NCBI RefSeq assembly: GCF_017741815.1
Contig: NZ_JAGHMF010000007.1
Coordinates: 1-64,000 of the forward strand
Direction: 5' to 3'
Source of the DNA: Rhizobium sp. 16-488-2b
GTDB taxonomy: Bacteria > Pseudomonadota > Alphaproteobacteria > Rhizobiales > Rhizobiaceae
Length of the DNA: 64,000 nt
Shown piece after piece: positions 62,812-64,000 of the stretch (the stretch's first letter is position 1; each line of letters opens with the position of its first letter). The notes beneath the pieces are model-generated. The model searched no databases. It had not been told where the DNA came from and was given only the letters and a program-made list of their open reading frames with translations. Position numbers and translations under genes: made by a program.

Positions 62812-63110
62812 GCGCGAGCTCCTTCGGCATGCAATGGCTTGGAACAGTCGCGCAATGAAGTGTCACTGCCGGACGGACAAGCGGAAAATGAGGGAGATGG
62901 AGCGCCTGCTCCAACGCGGTATTAATTTACGATTTGTTGGGAGCCGTCATGTGCGTTTTATGCAGCGCAGCATCCCGCCAGGCGCATACGTGGGTGGCGT
63001 GGCGGCAGAACGCGCGCGTAACGGCGTCATTTGACATGCCATCTGCTTGAAATTGCACGCACAGCAACCATGTCTAAGCAGCGCGTCAGCCGATGAATAA
63101 CGGGAATTCG
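62812..63110. other. Divergent control region between the MFS gene and the kinase gene
   Basis: About 300 bases with moderate AT-rich pockets near 62915-62960. No small gene with a convincing ribosome site, RNA gene or strong palindrome was seen. It presumably contains the two divergent promoters. Confidence 0.4.
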
Positions 63111-64000
63111 ATGAAGCTTATAGGTTTTTTCAACCGCGATGGCGGCACCTTTCGCACGACCGACATGGAGGCGTACGAGAAACATGCCGAACGGGTGTTT
63201 CGCGAAGCCGGCCATGATTTCGAGGCAGTGGTGTTTCCCGGCAAGGAGATCGTCCCGGCCATGGAGCGTGCCGCGCGGCGAGACGACATCGACGGCATCG
63301 TCGCCGGCGGCGGCGACGGCACCATCTCGGCCGCATCGTCCATCGCCTGGAAGAACGGCGTGGCGCTCGGCGTGATCCCGGCCGGGACGATGAACCTGTT
63401 TGCGCGATCGCTGCGCATTCCGCTCGATATCTGGCAGGCGCTCGATGTTCTGGCTTCGGGCGAGGTCGATCATGTCGATATCGCCAGCGCCAACGACCGC
63501 CCCTTCATCCACCAGTTTTCCGCCGGCCTGCATGCGCGCATGGTGCGCTATCGCAATTCCTACAGCTATCGGTCCCGGCTTGGAAAAATGCGCGCCAGCA
63601 CCCGCGCGGCCTTCGGCGTCGTGCTCAATCCGCCGGAATTCGAGGTCGAGTTTGAGGCTATAGGCATCAAGGAACGCCGCAAGGTCTCTGCCGTGTCGGT
63701 ATCGAACAATCCATTCGGCGAGAACGCGCTGCTTTATGCGGATACGCTGACATCAGGCGAACTCGGCTTCTACACCGCCAAGCCCTTGAAGCCATGGGGC
63801 GTGGCGCGGCTTGCCATCGATCTCCTGCGCGGAAAGGTGAGGGAGAACGCCGACGTGATGATCATGCACCCGGCCGAAGTGCATCTGCACTTCCCGAAGG
63901 TGCACTCCAAGGCCAATTGCGTCATGGACGGCGAGCTTTTGCCGCTCGCCCGCGACGTCGCGCTGAAGCTGCATCCCGGCGAACTCAAGGTTCTCGTCCG
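63111..64000 (+). CDS. Diacylglycerol kinase-like (YegS/LCB5 family) protein, 3' end cut by window
   Basis: A lipid or sphingoid-type kinase with the glycine-rich nucleotide motif IVAGGGDGTISAAS near residue 70 and the conserved GVIPAGTMNLFARSL near 87, both diagnostic of the DAGK catalytic domain. HQFSAGLHARMVRYR and the C-terminal beta-sandwich (VSVSNNPFGENALLYADTL, CVMDGELLPL) follow. At least 296 residues are visible; the frame is open at the right edge. Start is ATG 63111 (MKLIGFFNRDGG); ATG 63093 in frame is an alternative. No membrane segment is visible. Confidence 0.88.
   Translation, partial: MKLIGFFNRDGGTFRTTDMEAYEKHAERVFREAGHDFEAVVFPGKEIVPAMERAARRDDIDGIVAGGGDGTISAASSIAWKNGVALGVIPAGTMNLFARSLRIPLDIWQALDVLASGEVDHVDIASANDRPFIHQFSAGLHARMVRYRNSYSYRSRLGKMRASTRAAFGVVLNPPEFEVEFEAIGIKERRKVSAVSVSNNPFGENALLYADTLTSGELGFYTAKPLKPWGVARLAIDLLRGKVRENADVMIMHPAEVHLHFPKVHSKANCVMDGELLPLARDVALKLHPGELKVLV

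Overview
The window looks like chromosomal DNA of a Rhizobium-type alphaproteobacterium (R. etli / R. leguminosarum group). The base composition is GC-rich. The gene order feuN-feuP-feuQ, cycHJKL (ccmI-ccmE-ccmF-ccmH), degP, a two-component pair, glnE, a PleC-type kinase and pepN matches what I recall of rhizobial core chromosomes. No rRNA, tRNA, CRISPR array or insertion sequence was found. Family assignments come from reading motifs and gene order; no database search was run.

Region 1 (1-4.5 kb) is housekeeping: the 5' part of a class A penicillin-binding protein running off the left edge, a YcgN-type cysteine-cluster protein, a MmcQ/YjbR protein and an HD-GYP protein.

Region 2 (4.5-25.1 kb) is a gene transfer agent (GTA) structural cluster in the order known from the Rhodobacter capsulatus GTA: a g1-like small-terminase candidate, terminase (g2), portal (g3), a small membrane gene at the g3.5 position, prohead protease (g4), capsid (g5), connector genes (g6-g8), major tail protein (g9), g10, g10.1, tape measure (g11), g12, g13, NlpC/P60 peptidase (g14) and the large fibre/megatron protein (g15). 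A GH19-type endolysin lies after the terminase gene and a holin-like gene lies at the end. The series is interrupted by foreign-looking cargo: a Dabb gene, an orphan HicB-like gene, a secreted protein, a RelE/ParE-type toxin-antitoxin pair with a clear palindromic operator, a RIME-like repeat, a TacAT-type acetyltransferase toxin pair and an antiparallel MFS transporter. A strong terminator-like hairpin just before g9 suggests that the two halves of the cluster are not one transcript.

Region 3 (25.2-44.5 kb) is envelope and regulatory core: the FeuN/FeuP/FeuQ signalling unit, a small surface lipoprotein, cytochrome c maturation genes, DegP protease, an OmpR-type two-component system, GlnE, a PleC-like kinase meeting glnE stop-to-stop, and aminopeptidase N.

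Region 4 (44.5-64 kb) holds a DMT transporter, an unknown protein with two winged-helix-like segments, two possible tiny genes, a uracil-DNA glycosylase that has lost half of its Fe-S cysteines, an Hsp70-family protein, an RND efflux pump, an SDR with replaced catalytic residues, ETF-ubiquinone oxidoreductase with a LiuR-like operator in its promoter, a GNAT protein, an L,D-transpeptidase, MgtE, a quinone oxidoreductase divergent from an HxlR regulator, an MFS efflux protein and a diacylglycerol-kinase-like gene cut by the right edge.
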